Below, one piece after another: positions 22,938 through 31,188 of a DNA stretch of 64,000 nt. The stretch lies in the NCBI RefSeq assembly GCF_009932335.1, contig NZ_BLJF01000001.1, positions 1,240,001-1,304,000 on the forward strand, given 5' to 3'. How positions within the stretch are numbered: position 1 is the stretch's first letter; each line of letters opens with the position of its first letter. Both the position numbers and the translations under genes were made by a program. The stretch is from Pseudomonas asiatica. Lineage in GTDB: Bacteria; Pseudomonadota; Gammaproteobacteria; Pseudomonadales; Pseudomonadaceae. The notes beneath the pieces are model-generated. The model was given only the letters and a program-made list of their open reading frames with translations. It was not told the DNA's origin and did not search any database.

Positions 22938-23130
22938 GCTGCCGGGGGCCTGGTTGGCCGAGCTGAACGACCAGGTTGCCCTGGTGGCTGATCCTGATGG
23001 GCGCGCGGCTGTGCTCAGTGAGATGGCTTATGCTGCGCACCGGCGGCAGGAAATAGACGAGAGTGACCTGGTGGACATGCTTGAACTGGCCGAGGCGGCC
23101 AGGCTGTGGGCGCTCCAAGGGAACGAGTGA
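22927..23130 (+). CDS. Small acidic protein, second gene of the SOS-controlled pair
   Basis: 67 residues from ATG 22927, overlapping the previous gene's end. It reads [40 protein letters not shown] and [20 protein letters not shown]. All-helical, acidic, with a LEAMLEAR-like surface, of the size of phage helper or inhibitor proteins. Its stop abuts the convergent integrase stop with no spacer (TGA then TTA), so the two transcripts run into each other. Function unknown. Confidence 0.65.
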   Translation: MATELPGAWLAELNDQVALVADPDGRAAVLSEMAYAAHRRQEIDESDLVDMLELAEAARLWALQGNE

Positions 23131-24321
23131 TTAGGCCACCAACCAGTCCTTTGGTGGCAGCACCATGTCGGCCCAGGCCTGCATCATGTCGCGGCGCTGC
23201 TCTATATATGTGGCGTGGTTGTACACATCACGGATGGCGCTGCTGTCGGCGTGGGCCAGCTGGCGCTCAATCCAGTCCTTGTTGTAGCCACGGCTGTTCA
23301 TCTCCGTGGAAAACAAGTGCCTGAACCCATGGGGCGACTGCCGGCCGGTATAGCCGCAACGATCCAGCAGGTTTACCGCGTAGTTGATGCCGATCGGCCG
23401 TACCGCATCAGACCGGTTTGGGAACACATACTTCATCCCGCCTGAGATCGGCAGCATGGAGCGCAGTATCTCCACAGCCTGGCGAGACAGCGGTACCACA
23501 TGGTCGCGGCGCATCTTCATTTTGGCAGCTGGTATCGCCCAGGTCGCTGTGTCGAGGTCGATCTCCGCCCATTCGGCCTTGCGCACCTCAGCCGGCCGGC
23601 AGGCGGTGAGGATCAGCAGTTTGGTGGCGCACTGCAGTTGCAGGCCTGACTGGCTTTCCTCGATGGCCTTGATGATGGCCGGCATCTCCGAAAAGGCGAG
23701 GAACGGCCGATTTTTGTGCGGCGCCATTTTCTCAGTGACAGTGTGCATTTCCGCCGTGGGGTTGTTCTCGATCATGCCGGTGGCGATCGCATACCGAAAG
23801 ACCTGACCCATCCATTGCCTGGTCTTGACGGCAGTGGTCACCGACCCGCGACGCTCAATGCGGCGAATCAGCGTGATCACATCGGACCGCTTGATCGAAT
23901 CGATCTGGCGCAGGCCGAACGCCGGCAGTACATCCAGCTCCATCGCGTTAGAAATCACCTTGACCGTCGACTTGGTCAGGCTTCCCTTCCTGAATTCCAG
24001 CCACTCGTCGTAGACGCGGCGGAATGTCCTCTCCTGGGCGCCAAGGCGCTCTGTCTTCTTCATCCTCCTTGATTCGCGCGGGTCTATTCCCTGCGCTACC
24101 TCTTCGCGCGCCTCGTCCCTTCGCGCACGTGCCTCCTTCAAACCGATCTCTGGGTAGGTCCCAAGGGAAATCCGGGCCTGCTTGCCGAGCCAGGTGAACC
24201 TGAAATGCCAGCTCTTGACGCCGGTTTCGGCGATGTACAGCGTGAGCCCTAGCGAGTCCGCAAGGGTGTAGCTCTTTTCCCGGGGCTTGGCCTGCCTGGC
24301 CGCGGTGTCCGTTAGCGCCAC
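23131..24321 (-). CDS. int: Prophage tyrosine integrase, P4-like with DUF4102 arm-binding domain
   Basis: 396 residues, full length. N-terminal arm-binding domain: REKSYTLADSLGLTLYIAET, ARISLGTYPEIGLKEARARR. SAM-like core-binding part around 95 to 200. Catalytic domain with Arg242 (ILTACRPAEVR), His331 and Arg334 (SPHGFRHLFST), His357 (RQLAHADS) and the nucleophile Tyr372 (YNHATYIEQRRDMMQAWAD). All catalytic residues are present, so it should be active. It marks the right edge of the prophage; its upstream side holds the attachment region. No excisionase gene is visible next to it. Confidence 0.93.
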   Translation of the reverse strand: MALTDTAARQAKPREKSYTLADSLGLTLYIAETGVKSWHFRFTWLGKQARISLGTYPEIGLKEARARRDEAREEVAQGIDPRESRRMKKTERLGAQERTFRRVYDEWLEFRKGSLTKSTVKVISNAMELDVLPAFGLRQIDSIKRSDVITLIRRIERRGSVTTAVKTRQWMGQVFRYAIATGMIENNPTAEMHTVTEKMAPHKNRPFLAFSEMPAIIKAIEESQSGLQLQCATKLLILTACRPAEVRKAEWAEIDLDTATWAIPAAKMKMRRDHVVPLSRQAVEILRSMLPISGGMKYVFPNRSDAVRPIGINYAVNLLDRCGYTGRQSPHGFRHLFSTEMNSRGYNKDWIERQLAHADSSAIRDVYNHATYIEQRRDMMQAWADMVLPPKDWLVA

Positions 24322-24557
24322 TAGTACATTGCCTCTCGCTGCGTGTTGGATGTACTGGATGATGTACTACGTTTTTGGAATTGGGAAGGTACAGCGTGGT
24401 ACGAGGCGATACGCCAATGACGCCGTATTCAGGGCGTCATGGCCGATTGTGGTATCGCTCGGTTTTCGGCGGGAATCCAAAGTGGAATCCTTGAAGATTT
24501 CCACGCTGTCATAACTCTATGTGAATCAAGAATGCGCGCAGTCTACCAGCATGGCCG
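24322..24557. other. Integrase upstream region with probable attR
   Basis: No gene is seen. Direct repeats GATGTACT at 24349-24356 and 24361-24368, then GGTAC at 24388-24392 and 24398-24402, look like arm-type integrase sites. The prophage/host junction must lie between here and the patatin-like gene end at 24558, but without the left end the core cannot be fixed. There is no tRNA or tmRNA 3' end in this stretch. Confidence 0.45.
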
Positions 24558-25637
24558 CTACAAGGCTTGCAGGCGTTCATGCAACCGCCCGGTGGCAATC
24601 AGCTCCAGCAACTCGTCGCCCAGCCGCTGGCTCTCGGCAATGGCCTTGTACCAGTAGCGCTTGCGGCCAGGCGCATCGCCCATGAAACGCTTGAAGTCAT
24701 TGCGGTCGGGCAGCTTGCCGTAGGGCAGGGCCGCCAGGTACTGCGGCGAGGGCGTCATCAGCAGCACGTTCTGCAGGCGCGTGGCATCGCCCTTGCGCCA
24801 GGGCAGGGCCTTGTCGAACCAGCCGGGTACGACCTTGTCGGTGAAGTGCGGGTACAGCACCAGGTCGTCGCCGCGGTAGGGCAGGTCGAGGTGGTAGTCG
24901 AGCAGGCCGCCGTCGCGGTAGGTGCCTGCACCTGCGCCAGGGATGTCTTTCACGCCTTCCATGACCATGGGGATGGAGCCCGAGGCAAGCAGGGCATGGC
25001 GCAGGTTGGCCAGGTCCAGCGGCAGGCAGCGCGAGGGGAAGTCGGTCAGTGCGTCGAGCGGCGGCGTGGCGCGGCCGTCGTGCAGGATGACGCGCTCGAA
25101 GTGCCGTGCCAGGCGCGAGCGGCCGAGCAGGTTGCTGGCGATCACCGAACCCAGGCCGAGGCCCAGGCGGCCGCGATGGTCGTGGGCGAGCTGGCCATGG
25201 CTCTTCACTACCAGGATGTTCAGGCGATAGTGCGGGTTGGCCAGCAGCTGGCTGTCGCGGCCTTGCAGCAGGTCATCGAGCATGTGTTGGCAGCTGCGGC
25301 TGATTTCGGCCGGGGTGACGCCCTTGGCGAAATCCTGCTCGGTGTACAGTTCGCCCAGGCGACGGATGCCTGCTACCGGGTCGTCGAGGCAGGCACTGGC
25401 AAAGCGCCAGGCGCCGATCGAGGCGCCGATCAGCGCACGTTGGCGTGGCGCCGACGGCAGCCACTCACCGAACAGCGCCAGGTCCAGGCCCTGGATGCCC
25501 AGCGGCTTCGGCCCGCCAGCCGCACCCGGCAGCACACCGACGTCGGCCGCCTGCAGGCCGCGCTCGCGGACCTGCCGCAGGGCACGTTGGCCGGCCTTGA
25601 AGGTGAGGGCGGGGTATTTGATGTGAATGGCGCTCAT
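24558..25637 (-). CDS. Patatin-like phospholipase
   Basis: The start is set at the codon for MSAIHIKYPALTFKAG (25637), because the ten codons upstream look non-coding. About 359 residues. Motifs: GAAGGPKPLG as the Gly-rich oxyanion loop, LIGASIGAW as the nucleophile elbow with Ser in G-x-S-x-G, and YRDGGLLDYH with the Asp of the Ser-Asp dyad. It would hydrolyse acyl esters of lipids. No signal peptide, so cytoplasmic or membrane-peripheral. It is the first host gene beside the prophage; its 3' end is intact, suggesting the phage inserted just downstream of it. Confidence 0.75.
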   Translation of the reverse strand: MSAIHIKYPALTFKAGQRALRQVRERGLQAADVGVLPGAAGGPKPLGIQGLDLALFGEWLPSAPRQRALIGASIGAWRFASACLDDPVAGIRRLGELYTEQDFAKGVTPAEISRSCQHMLDDLLQGRDSQLLANPHYRLNILVVKSHGQLAHDHRGRLGLGLGSVIASNLLGRSRLARHFERVILHDGRATPPLDALTDFPSRCLPLDLANLRHALLASGSIPMVMEGVKDIPGAGAGTYRDGGLLDYHLDLPYRGDDLVLYPHFTDKVVPGWFDKALPWRKGDATRLQNVLLMTPSPQYLAALPYGKLPDRNDFKRFMGDAPGRKRYWYKAIAESQRLGDELLELIATGRLHERLQAL

Positions 25638-25834
25638 GGCGGGTCTCTTGGGCGGCAGGCGAGTCATTGTAAAGGGTTCAAGGCATGCACAGGTATTTGT
25701 GCCATTGCCGAGGCCTGTGATGAACGGGTGGGAGCTGCGCTATCATGGCGCCAGTTGTTTTCAGGTTGAATTAAGGACCGGTGGTTAATCTTAACCCCGT
25801 AGACAACTTGTACAGTTCTCAGGAGAGAAGAACG

Positions 25835-26146
25835 ATGAAACGCATGACTGCCCTGTTCACCGTAGCCGCCGCCCTTGCCCTGGGCGCCCATTCCGCCATC
25901 GCCAAGGATGTGCAGCCCGACGAAGTGGTCAAGCTGGTAGATGCCAAGACCGTCAAGTCGCTGGACGAACTCAAGGCCGCCGCCGTGGCCAAGCACCCAG
26001 GTGCCACCGTCACCGACTCGGAACTTGAAGATGAGTACGGTCGCTACATCTACAAGGTCGAGCTGCGCGACACGCAGAACGTCGAATGGGACGTGGCGCT
26101 GGACGCCAAGACCGGTGAAGTGCTGAAGGACGAGCGGGACAACTGA
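25835..26146 (+). CDS. Periplasmic PepSY-domain protein
   Basis: The start is ATG 25835 after AGGAGAGAAGAACG. 103 residues. Signal peptide MKRMTALFTVAAALALGAHS then AIA, cleaved before KDVQPDE. The rest is one PepSY domain: DELKAAAVAKHPGATVTDSE, then YIYKVELRDTQNVEWDVALD, then AKTGEVLKDE. PepSY modules bind or inhibit peptidases and sensor proteins outside the membrane. It starts a four-gene run (PepSY, PepSY, response regulator, kinase) with overlaps or zero spacing, so it likely modulates that kinase or is controlled by it. Confidence 0.8.
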   Translation: MKRMTALFTVAAALALGAHSAIAKDVQPDEVVKLVDAKTVKSLDELKAAAVAKHPGATVTDSELEDEYGRYIYKVELRDTQNVEWDVALDAKTGEVLKDERDN

Positions 26147-26460
26147 TGATCCACCTACTGCGGCCGGCGCGCTACTTCGCGCTGGCGCTGCTGGCCGTGT
26201 GTTCCCTGGCCGTTGCCCGAGACCTCGATCAGGACGAAGCCCTGGAACTACGCCAGAAGGGCATCATCCTGCCGCTCGAGCATCTGCTGGAAACCGCCCT
26301 GGGGCGTCACCCCGGGGCGCGCCTGCTGGAGGCCGAGCTGGAAGAAGACGACAATCGCTACGAATACGAAGTCGAGTTGCTGACAGCTGAAGGCGTGGTG
26401 CGCGAGATCAAACTCGATGCCAGCAGCGGTGCCCTGCTAAAAGACGAGGAAGACGACTGA
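26146..26460 (+). CDS. Second periplasmic PepSY-domain protein
   Basis: 104 residues; the ATG overlaps the upstream TGA. Signal segment YFALALLAVCSLAVARDLDQ, then a PepSY unit: LEHLLETALGRHPGARLLEA, YEYEVELLTAEGVVREIKLD, ASSGALLKDEEDD. It is clearly related to the preceding gene but diverged, with an acidic tail, so the pair probably arose by duplication. The stop abuts the response regulator start (TGAATG). A Cys in the signal region (VCSLAVA) is not followed by a convincing lipobox. Confidence 0.8.
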   Translation: MIHLLRPARYFALALLAVCSLAVARDLDQDEALELRQKGIILPLEHLLETALGRHPGARLLEAELEEDDNRYEYEVELLTAEGVVREIKLDASSGALLKDEEDD

Positions 26461-27129
26461 ATGCGCCTGTTGCTTGTCGAGGACAATGTACCGTTGGCCG
26501 ATGAACTTACCGCAGGCCTGCAGCGCCAGGGCTACGCCGTGGACTGGCTGGCCGATGGCCGCGACGCGGTGTACCAGGGTCAGAGCGAACCCTACGACCT
26601 GATCATCCTGGACCTTGGCCTGCCGGGCCTGCCGGGCCTGGAGGTGCTGGCCCAGTGGCGTGCCGCCGGCCTGGCCACGCCGGTGTTGATCCTTACTGCC
26701 CGTGGCTCGTGGGCCGAGCGTATCGAAGGGCTGAAGGCCGGGGCGGATGACTACCTGAGCAAACCCTTTCACCCCGAAGAGCTGCAGCTGCGCATCCAGG
26801 CGTTGTTGCGCCGTGCCCGTGGCCTGGCCAACCAGCCGACGCTGGAAGCGGCCGGCCTGCACCTGGACGAAAGCCGGCAGTGCGTGAACCGTGACGGCGT
26901 GGATATCCAGCTGACCGCCGCCGAGTTCCGCCTGCTGCGCTACTTCATGCTGCATCCGCAGCAGATCCTGTCCAAGAGCCACCTGGCCGAGCACCTCTAC
27001 GACGGTGAAACCGAGCGCGACTCCAACGTGCTGGAAGTGCACGTCAACCACTTGCGACGCAAGCTGGGCCGCAGCGTCATCGAGACCCGCCGCGGGCAGG
27101 GCTACATCTACGCCGGGAGCGCCGCGTGA
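26461..27129 (+). CDS. OmpR-family response regulator
   Basis: 222 residues. Receiver domain with acidic pocket Glu7-Asp8, phospho-acceptor Asp51 ([13 protein letters not shown]), Thr79 (ILTARGS) and Lys101 ([11 protein letters not shown]). The winged-helix DNA-binding domain has the typical [17 protein letters not shown], and ends [15 protein letters not shown] then [10 protein letters not shown]. Closest in style to PmrA/QseB/PhoP regulators. It starts right at the PepSY stop and overlaps the kinase by four bases (GTGA), forming one operon. Confidence 0.9.
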   Translation: MRLLLVEDNVPLADELTAGLQRQGYAVDWLADGRDAVYQGQSEPYDLIILDLGLPGLPGLEVLAQWRAAGLATPVLILTARGSWAERIEGLKAGADDYLSKPFHPEELQLRIQALLRRARGLANQPTLEAAGLHLDESRQCVNRDGVDIQLTAAEFRLLRYFMLHPQQILSKSHLAEHLYDGETERDSNVLEVHVNHLRRKLGRSVIETRRGQGYIYAGSAA

Positions 27130-28445
27130 AGTCGATCCAGGCGCGCCTGAGCCTGGGCCTGGTGGCGGTGCTGGTGGTGGTCGGCCTGGTGCTTGCGCAG
27201 CTGACCCTGTGGTTGTTCGAGGTCGGCCTGCAGCGCTACCTGGAGAATGGCCTGCGCAAGGAAAGCGAAAACCTGCTGGTGGCCCTGGTGCGCGGGCCTT
27301 CGGGCCTGCAGCTGGATGAGCGGCGTATCTCGGCCGCCTACCAGCGGCCGTTTTCCGGCTATTACTTCCGCATCGATTTCGATAAAGGCACCTGGCGTTC
27401 CCGGTCGTTGTGGGATCTGGACATGCCCAAACCCGCCGCGCCGGGCCTTTCCGACAGCCACGAACTCGGCCCGGAAGGCCAGCAACTGCTTGCCCTGCGT
27501 GCCGACTACCGGCGCCTGGGCCAGGACATCTCGATCAGCGTGGCACAGGATTATTCACCTGTACGCGAAGGTTTCCGGCGCCTGCAGCAGATCGGCCTGG
27601 GCATGGGCCTGGTGGCGCTGATCCTGGTGCTGGTGTTGCAGCGCATCACCGTGACCCGCTCGCTGCGGCCGCTGGAGCGGGCACGCCAGCAGATCGCCCA
27701 GTTGCAGCAGGGCCAGCGCTCGCAGCTGGATGCCGAAGTGCCCAGCGAACTGGCGCCGCTGGTGGGGCAGATCAACCACCTGCTGAGCCATACCGAAGAC
27801 AGCCTGCGCCGCTCGCGCAATGCCCTGGGCAACCTGGGCCATGCATTGAAGACGCCGCTGGCGGTGTTGCTGAGCCTGGCCTCCAGCGAGCGCCTGAAAG
27901 ACCTGCCGGATGTTCGCGCGCAGATGCGCGAGCAACTGGAGCAGATTCAGCAGCGCCTGGCGCGTGAGCTGAACCGTGCGCGCCTGGCGGGGGATGCGCT
28001 GCCTGGCGCGCAGTTCGACTGCGACGTCGAGCTGCCGGGGTTGCTGGGGACGCTGGGCATGATCCATGGCGAGGGCCTGCTGCTGGCCAGGGATGTGCCG
28101 CCCGGGCTGCTGCTGCCTTGGGACCGCGAGGACATCCTGGAGCTGCTCGGCAACCTGCTGGACAACGCCTGCAAGTGGGCCGACAGCGAGGTGCGGCTGG
28201 GTATCGCGCCGAGTACCGATGGCTACCAGGTGTGGGTCGATGATGATGGCCCCGGTATCCCCGAGGGCCAGCGGCAGCAGGTGCTGGAGCGCGGCTCGCG
28301 GCTGGACGAGCAGGTAGACGGGCACGGGCTGGGGTTGGGCATCGTGCGCGATATCGTCGAGGCCTGGGGCGGGCGCCTGGCGCTGCTGGATAGCCCGTTG
28401 GGCGGCTTGCGGGTAAGCATCGACTTGCCGCGCAAGGCTCGGTAA
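27126..28445 (+). CDS. PhoQ-like sensor histidine kinase
   Basis: 439 residues. The N-terminal membrane segment [20 protein letters not shown] is followed by a periplasmic loop to about 150, then a second segment ([16 protein letters not shown]). HAMP-like linker, then dimerisation H-box [20 protein letters not shown] with the phospho-His. Catalytic boxes follow: [13 protein letters not shown] (N), [12 protein letters not shown] (G1) and [19 protein letters not shown] (G2). The [11 protein letters not shown] form of the H-box is typical of PhoQ-like sensors of cations or peptides. Partner of the regulator at 26461. The signal is unknown; the PepSY proteins may take part. Confidence 0.9.
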   Translation: MKSIQARLSLGLVAVLVVVGLVLAQLTLWLFEVGLQRYLENGLRKESENLLVALVRGPSGLQLDERRISAAYQRPFSGYYFRIDFDKGTWRSRSLWDLDMPKPAAPGLSDSHELGPEGQQLLALRADYRRLGQDISISVAQDYSPVREGFRRLQQIGLGMGLVALILVLVLQRITVTRSLRPLERARQQIAQLQQGQRSQLDAEVPSELAPLVGQINHLLSHTEDSLRRSRNALGNLGHALKTPLAVLLSLASSERLKDLPDVRAQMREQLEQIQQRLARELNRARLAGDALPGAQFDCDVELPGLLGTLGMIHGEGLLLARDVPPGLLLPWDREDILELLGNLLDNACKWADSEVRLGIAPSTDGYQVWVDDDGPGIPEGQRQQVLERGSRLDEQVDGHGLGLGIVRDIVEAWGGRLALLDSPLGGLRVSIDLPRKAR

Positions 28446-28448
28446 TGC

Positions 28449-28777
28449 CGGGGCCGCTTTGCGGCCCATCGCCGGCAAGCCAGCTCCCACAGGTACAGCG
28501 TTGCTCTCGAGGTTGTCGCTGTACCTGTGGGAGCGGCCTTGTGTCGCGAAAGGGCCGCAAAGCGGCCCCAGGATTGATGCGCAACAGTTGAAATTGCTGG
28601 GGCTGCTTTGCAGCCCTTTCGCGACACAAGGCCGCTACCACAGGGAGCGCGCCAACTTTTAGAATTTGAGCAAGACAGTTGCTCCCACGCCGCTCGCATC
28701 GACCTCAAGCCATGTGCAGGGCCCTGTGGGAGCTGGCTTGCCGGCGATGGGCTGCAAAGCAGCCCCATTGTGGGAGC
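28449..28777. repeat. Cluster of REP-type palindromic repeats
   Basis: At least four copies in mixed orientation share the segments AGCTCCCACAGG / CCTGTGGGAGC, CCGCAAAGCGGCCCC and GTGTCGCGAAAGGGC. It fills the 3' side of the kinase gene. No gene is seen in the 568 bases between the kinase and the HPP gene apart from these repeats and a leader terminator. Confidence 0.8.
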
Positions 28778-28949
28778 CGACAAGCATGACCCCGTGGGCC
28801 ATATCACCACTGCAAAAAAATTGCAGTACAGCCGCATTTTTTTGAATTAGCCCAATCTCACCCCACCCGGCAAAATTCCCCCACGAAACCCTGTGGTTTC
28901 CATCTCTCCACGGACGGAGCCCCTTGTGCTATTGCGACCGCAATACGAG

Positions 28950-28980
28950 GCCCAGGCCACCTCGGCTGGGCTTTCTTTTT
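28950..28980 (+). terminator. Intrinsic terminator in the leader of the HPP gene
   Basis: GCCCAG / CTGGGC with a ten-base loop, then CTTTCTTTTT, about 30 bases before the start codon at 29014. An alternative pairing GAGG / CCTC overlaps the stem, so the leader might switch between two folds. It may instead end a short upstream transcript. Confidence 0.55.
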
Positions 28981-29013
28981 AACCAGAAAAAACTACAGAT
29001 TCCGATTACCTAC

Positions 29014-30168
29014 ATGCCTGCCTCGCGTTTCGAAAGTCGTTTGCAGCGGCTGTTGCCAGCGCCCCTGAATATTCCCCCCAAAGAATGGTTGCGTGCCGGT
29101 ATCGGCGCGTTGTTCGGCCTTTTCCTCGCCGGCTGGCTGACCAGCATGGCCTACGGCCCCAGCATTGCCTTGCACCTGCTCGGCCCGCTGGCAGCTTCGG
29201 CCGTGCTGGTGTTCGCCGTGCACTCCGGCCCGTTGGCCCAGCCCTGGCCTGTGCTGGGCAGCTACGCCCTGGCCGGTGCGGTCGGCCTGGCCATGCGCCA
29301 GGGCTTCGGCCCGCAGCTGTGGGTTGCCGCTGCAGCCCTGGGTATCTCGATTCTGGTGATGTGCCTGCTGCGCTGCCTGCACCCGCCAGGCGGCGGGGTG
29401 GCGGTGAGCGCGGTGCTGGCCGACCCCGGGCTTACCGCCATGGGCGACCACCTGCTGGAGCCGGTGCTGCTCAACGCGTTGATCCTGGTAGCGGTGGCGA
29501 TCCTCTACAACCACCTCACCGGCGTGCGCTACCCGAAAGGCGCGGTGCCGCGCAAGGACCTGCACCACACCCATGACCCGCTGCCCAGCGAGCGGGTCGG
29601 CATCCGTGGGGAAGACCTGGACCAGGCTCTGGAAGAACTGGGCGAGTTCGTCGATGTCACCCGTGACGAACTGGAACGCATCATCCTGGCCACCGAGCAA
29701 CACGCCCTGCAGCGCAGCCTCGGCGGCATCACCGCGGCCTCGGTGATGTCCCGCGACGTGCAGTTCGCCACGCCCGACACTACCCTGGAGCAGGCCTGGA
29801 AACTGCTGGCCAGCCACCACCTGAAAACCCTGCCGGTGCTGCAGCAGGGCAAGCTGGTGGGAGTAGTCAGCCTCAGCGATCTGGTCGGCCCGGCCATGCA
29901 GCGTGGCCGCTTCAGTTGGCGTGGGTTGTTCGGCCGCAAGACGGTGCGCATGGAGCAGGTGATGAGCCGCCGGGTAATCAGCGTCAGCAGCCAGCACCCG
30001 CTGGAGCGCTTGCTGCCACTGCTGTGCGAACAGGGCCTGCATTGCCTGCCGGTGCTCGATGCCGACCAGTTGGTGGGGGTGATCACCCAGACCGATCTGA
30101 TCGCCGGCCTCAAGCGCCAGTTGCTCAGCGAGGCCGAGGCTTCAGATAAGCGGGTCCCAGCGTTGTGA
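29014..30168 (+). CDS. HPP-family membrane protein with two CBS domains
   Basis: The start is ATG 29014 (MPASRFESRLQRLLPAPLN); the frame is open upstream but contains a terminator. 384 residues. HPP part, about 20 to 175: WLRAGIGALFGLFLAGWLTS, GPSIALHLLGPLAASAVLVF, and the naming motif CLHPPGGGVAVSAVL. It has five or so membrane helices. CBS domains lie at about 245 to 300 (SVMSRDVQFATPDTTLEQAW) and 320 to 375 (VMSRRVISVSSQHPLERLLP). HPP proteins have been linked to nitrite transport in plants and cyanobacteria. CBS pairs usually bind adenosyl ligands, so activity may respond to energy state. Confidence 0.85.
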   Translation: MPASRFESRLQRLLPAPLNIPPKEWLRAGIGALFGLFLAGWLTSMAYGPSIALHLLGPLAASAVLVFAVHSGPLAQPWPVLGSYALAGAVGLAMRQGFGPQLWVAAAALGISILVMCLLRCLHPPGGGVAVSAVLADPGLTAMGDHLLEPVLLNALILVAVAILYNHLTGVRYPKGAVPRKDLHHTHDPLPSERVGIRGEDLDQALEELGEFVDVTRDELERIILATEQHALQRSLGGITAASVMSRDVQFATPDTTLEQAWKLLASHHLKTLPVLQQGKLVGVVSLSDLVGPAMQRGRFSWRGLFGRKTVRMEQVMSRRVISVSSQHPLERLLPLLCEQGLHCLPVLDADQLVGVITQTDLIAGLKRQLLSEAEASDKRVPAL

Positions 30169-31008
30169 CCAGTCGCTGGCGCCGGCGGCCACCAGACGGC
30201 GCAGGATGGCGAAGGCCTGTTGCAGGGCTTCGCTGTCGCGTTTACGCGGGTACACCAGGAAGGTCGGGTAGGTGAATTCCGGCGCCTGCGGTACTCGTTC
30301 GAACACCCCGCTGTCCAGATAGGCCTGCACTACCCGCGTGCGGAAGTAGCCACTGCCGCCCTGGTCGAGTATGAACTGCAAGGCCAGCGGGCCCAGGTTG
30401 AAGCTCAGCGCCGGGCGCGCGCAGTCGGGCAGGGCGGCATCGTGCTGGCGACGGAAGGCTTCTCCCCAGTCGATATAGATGTACGGGTCCGGCTGGTCGA
30501 CGCGGCGCACACGGATCAGCTTCTCCTCCATCAACTGCTCCACCTGCAGGCCCGGGCCGTAGATCGGCTGGTAGACCAGCGCGGCATCCAGCAGGCCCAT
30601 CTCGACCTTGCGCAGCAGCGATTCGCCGTCGCTCACCTCGCTGCGGATGGCATGGCTGGGCAGTTCGCGGTGCAGGGCACCGACCCAGTCGAGCAGCATC
30701 GGGTTGCCCAGGCTCACCTCACCGCCCACGTGCAGCACTTGCTGGCAGCCTTCGGGCAGCGGCAGGTCGCGGCGCGCCGCTTCCCAGGTTTGCACCATCT
30801 GGTTGGCGTAACTGACGAATGCCTCGCCGTCGCTGGTCAGGCTGGCGCCGTTGCGGCTGCGCACGAACAGCTGGCAGCCCAGTTGCTGCTCCAGGCGCTG
30901 CACCCGCGCGGTGATCGCCGTTTGTGACACGAACAGGCGTTCGGCGGCGGCGACCAGGCTGCCGCAACGCACGATTTCCAGAAAGGTACGGGCCTGATCG
31001 ATATCCAT
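30142..31008 (-). CDS. LysR-family transcription regulator
   Basis: 288 residues. N-terminal winged HTH: MDIDQARTFLEIVRCGSLVA, AAERLFVSQTAITARVQRLE, QQLGCQLFVRSRNGASLT. The effector domain starts near 90 and holds LLDWVGALHREL and DGESLLRKVEMGLLDAALVY. It overlaps the 3' end of the convergent HPP gene by 27 bases and is divergent from prpE (180 bases apart), so prpE is a natural candidate target. The ligand is unknown. Confidence 0.85.
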   Translation of the reverse strand: MDIDQARTFLEIVRCGSLVAAAERLFVSQTAITARVQRLEQQLGCQLFVRSRNGASLTSDGEAFVSYANQMVQTWEAARRDLPLPEGCQQVLHVGGEVSLGNPMLLDWVGALHRELPSHAIRSEVSDGESLLRKVEMGLLDAALVYQPIYGPGLQVEQLMEEKLIRVRRVDQPDPYIYIDWGEAFRRQHDAALPDCARPALSFNLGPLALQFILDQGGSGYFRTRVVQAYLDSGVFERVPQAPEFTYPTFLVYPRKRDSEALQQAFAILRRLVAAGASDWSQRWDPLI

Positions 31009-31188
31009 GAGCTGCTCGGTGGCTGAAGGGGTGGCCTATTCTAGAGGCTTTGCACCGTTATGGGGCGTTTTTGCGTTGTCTGCAAATTTGCAGGTCGGTT
31101 GTGACTTTAGTCCCATGGCGGCGCGGGTGTAGCGGTCCATACTCAAGTTTCGCCCTTCAATAACAACAAGTACCGGGTTTCTTTCGAT

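Noticed and set aside
28900..28980. Guanidine-II-type riboswitch in the HPP leader
   Set aside because: There are ACGG and ACGA stretches, but they do not sit in two matching hairpin loops, so the class cannot be supported.
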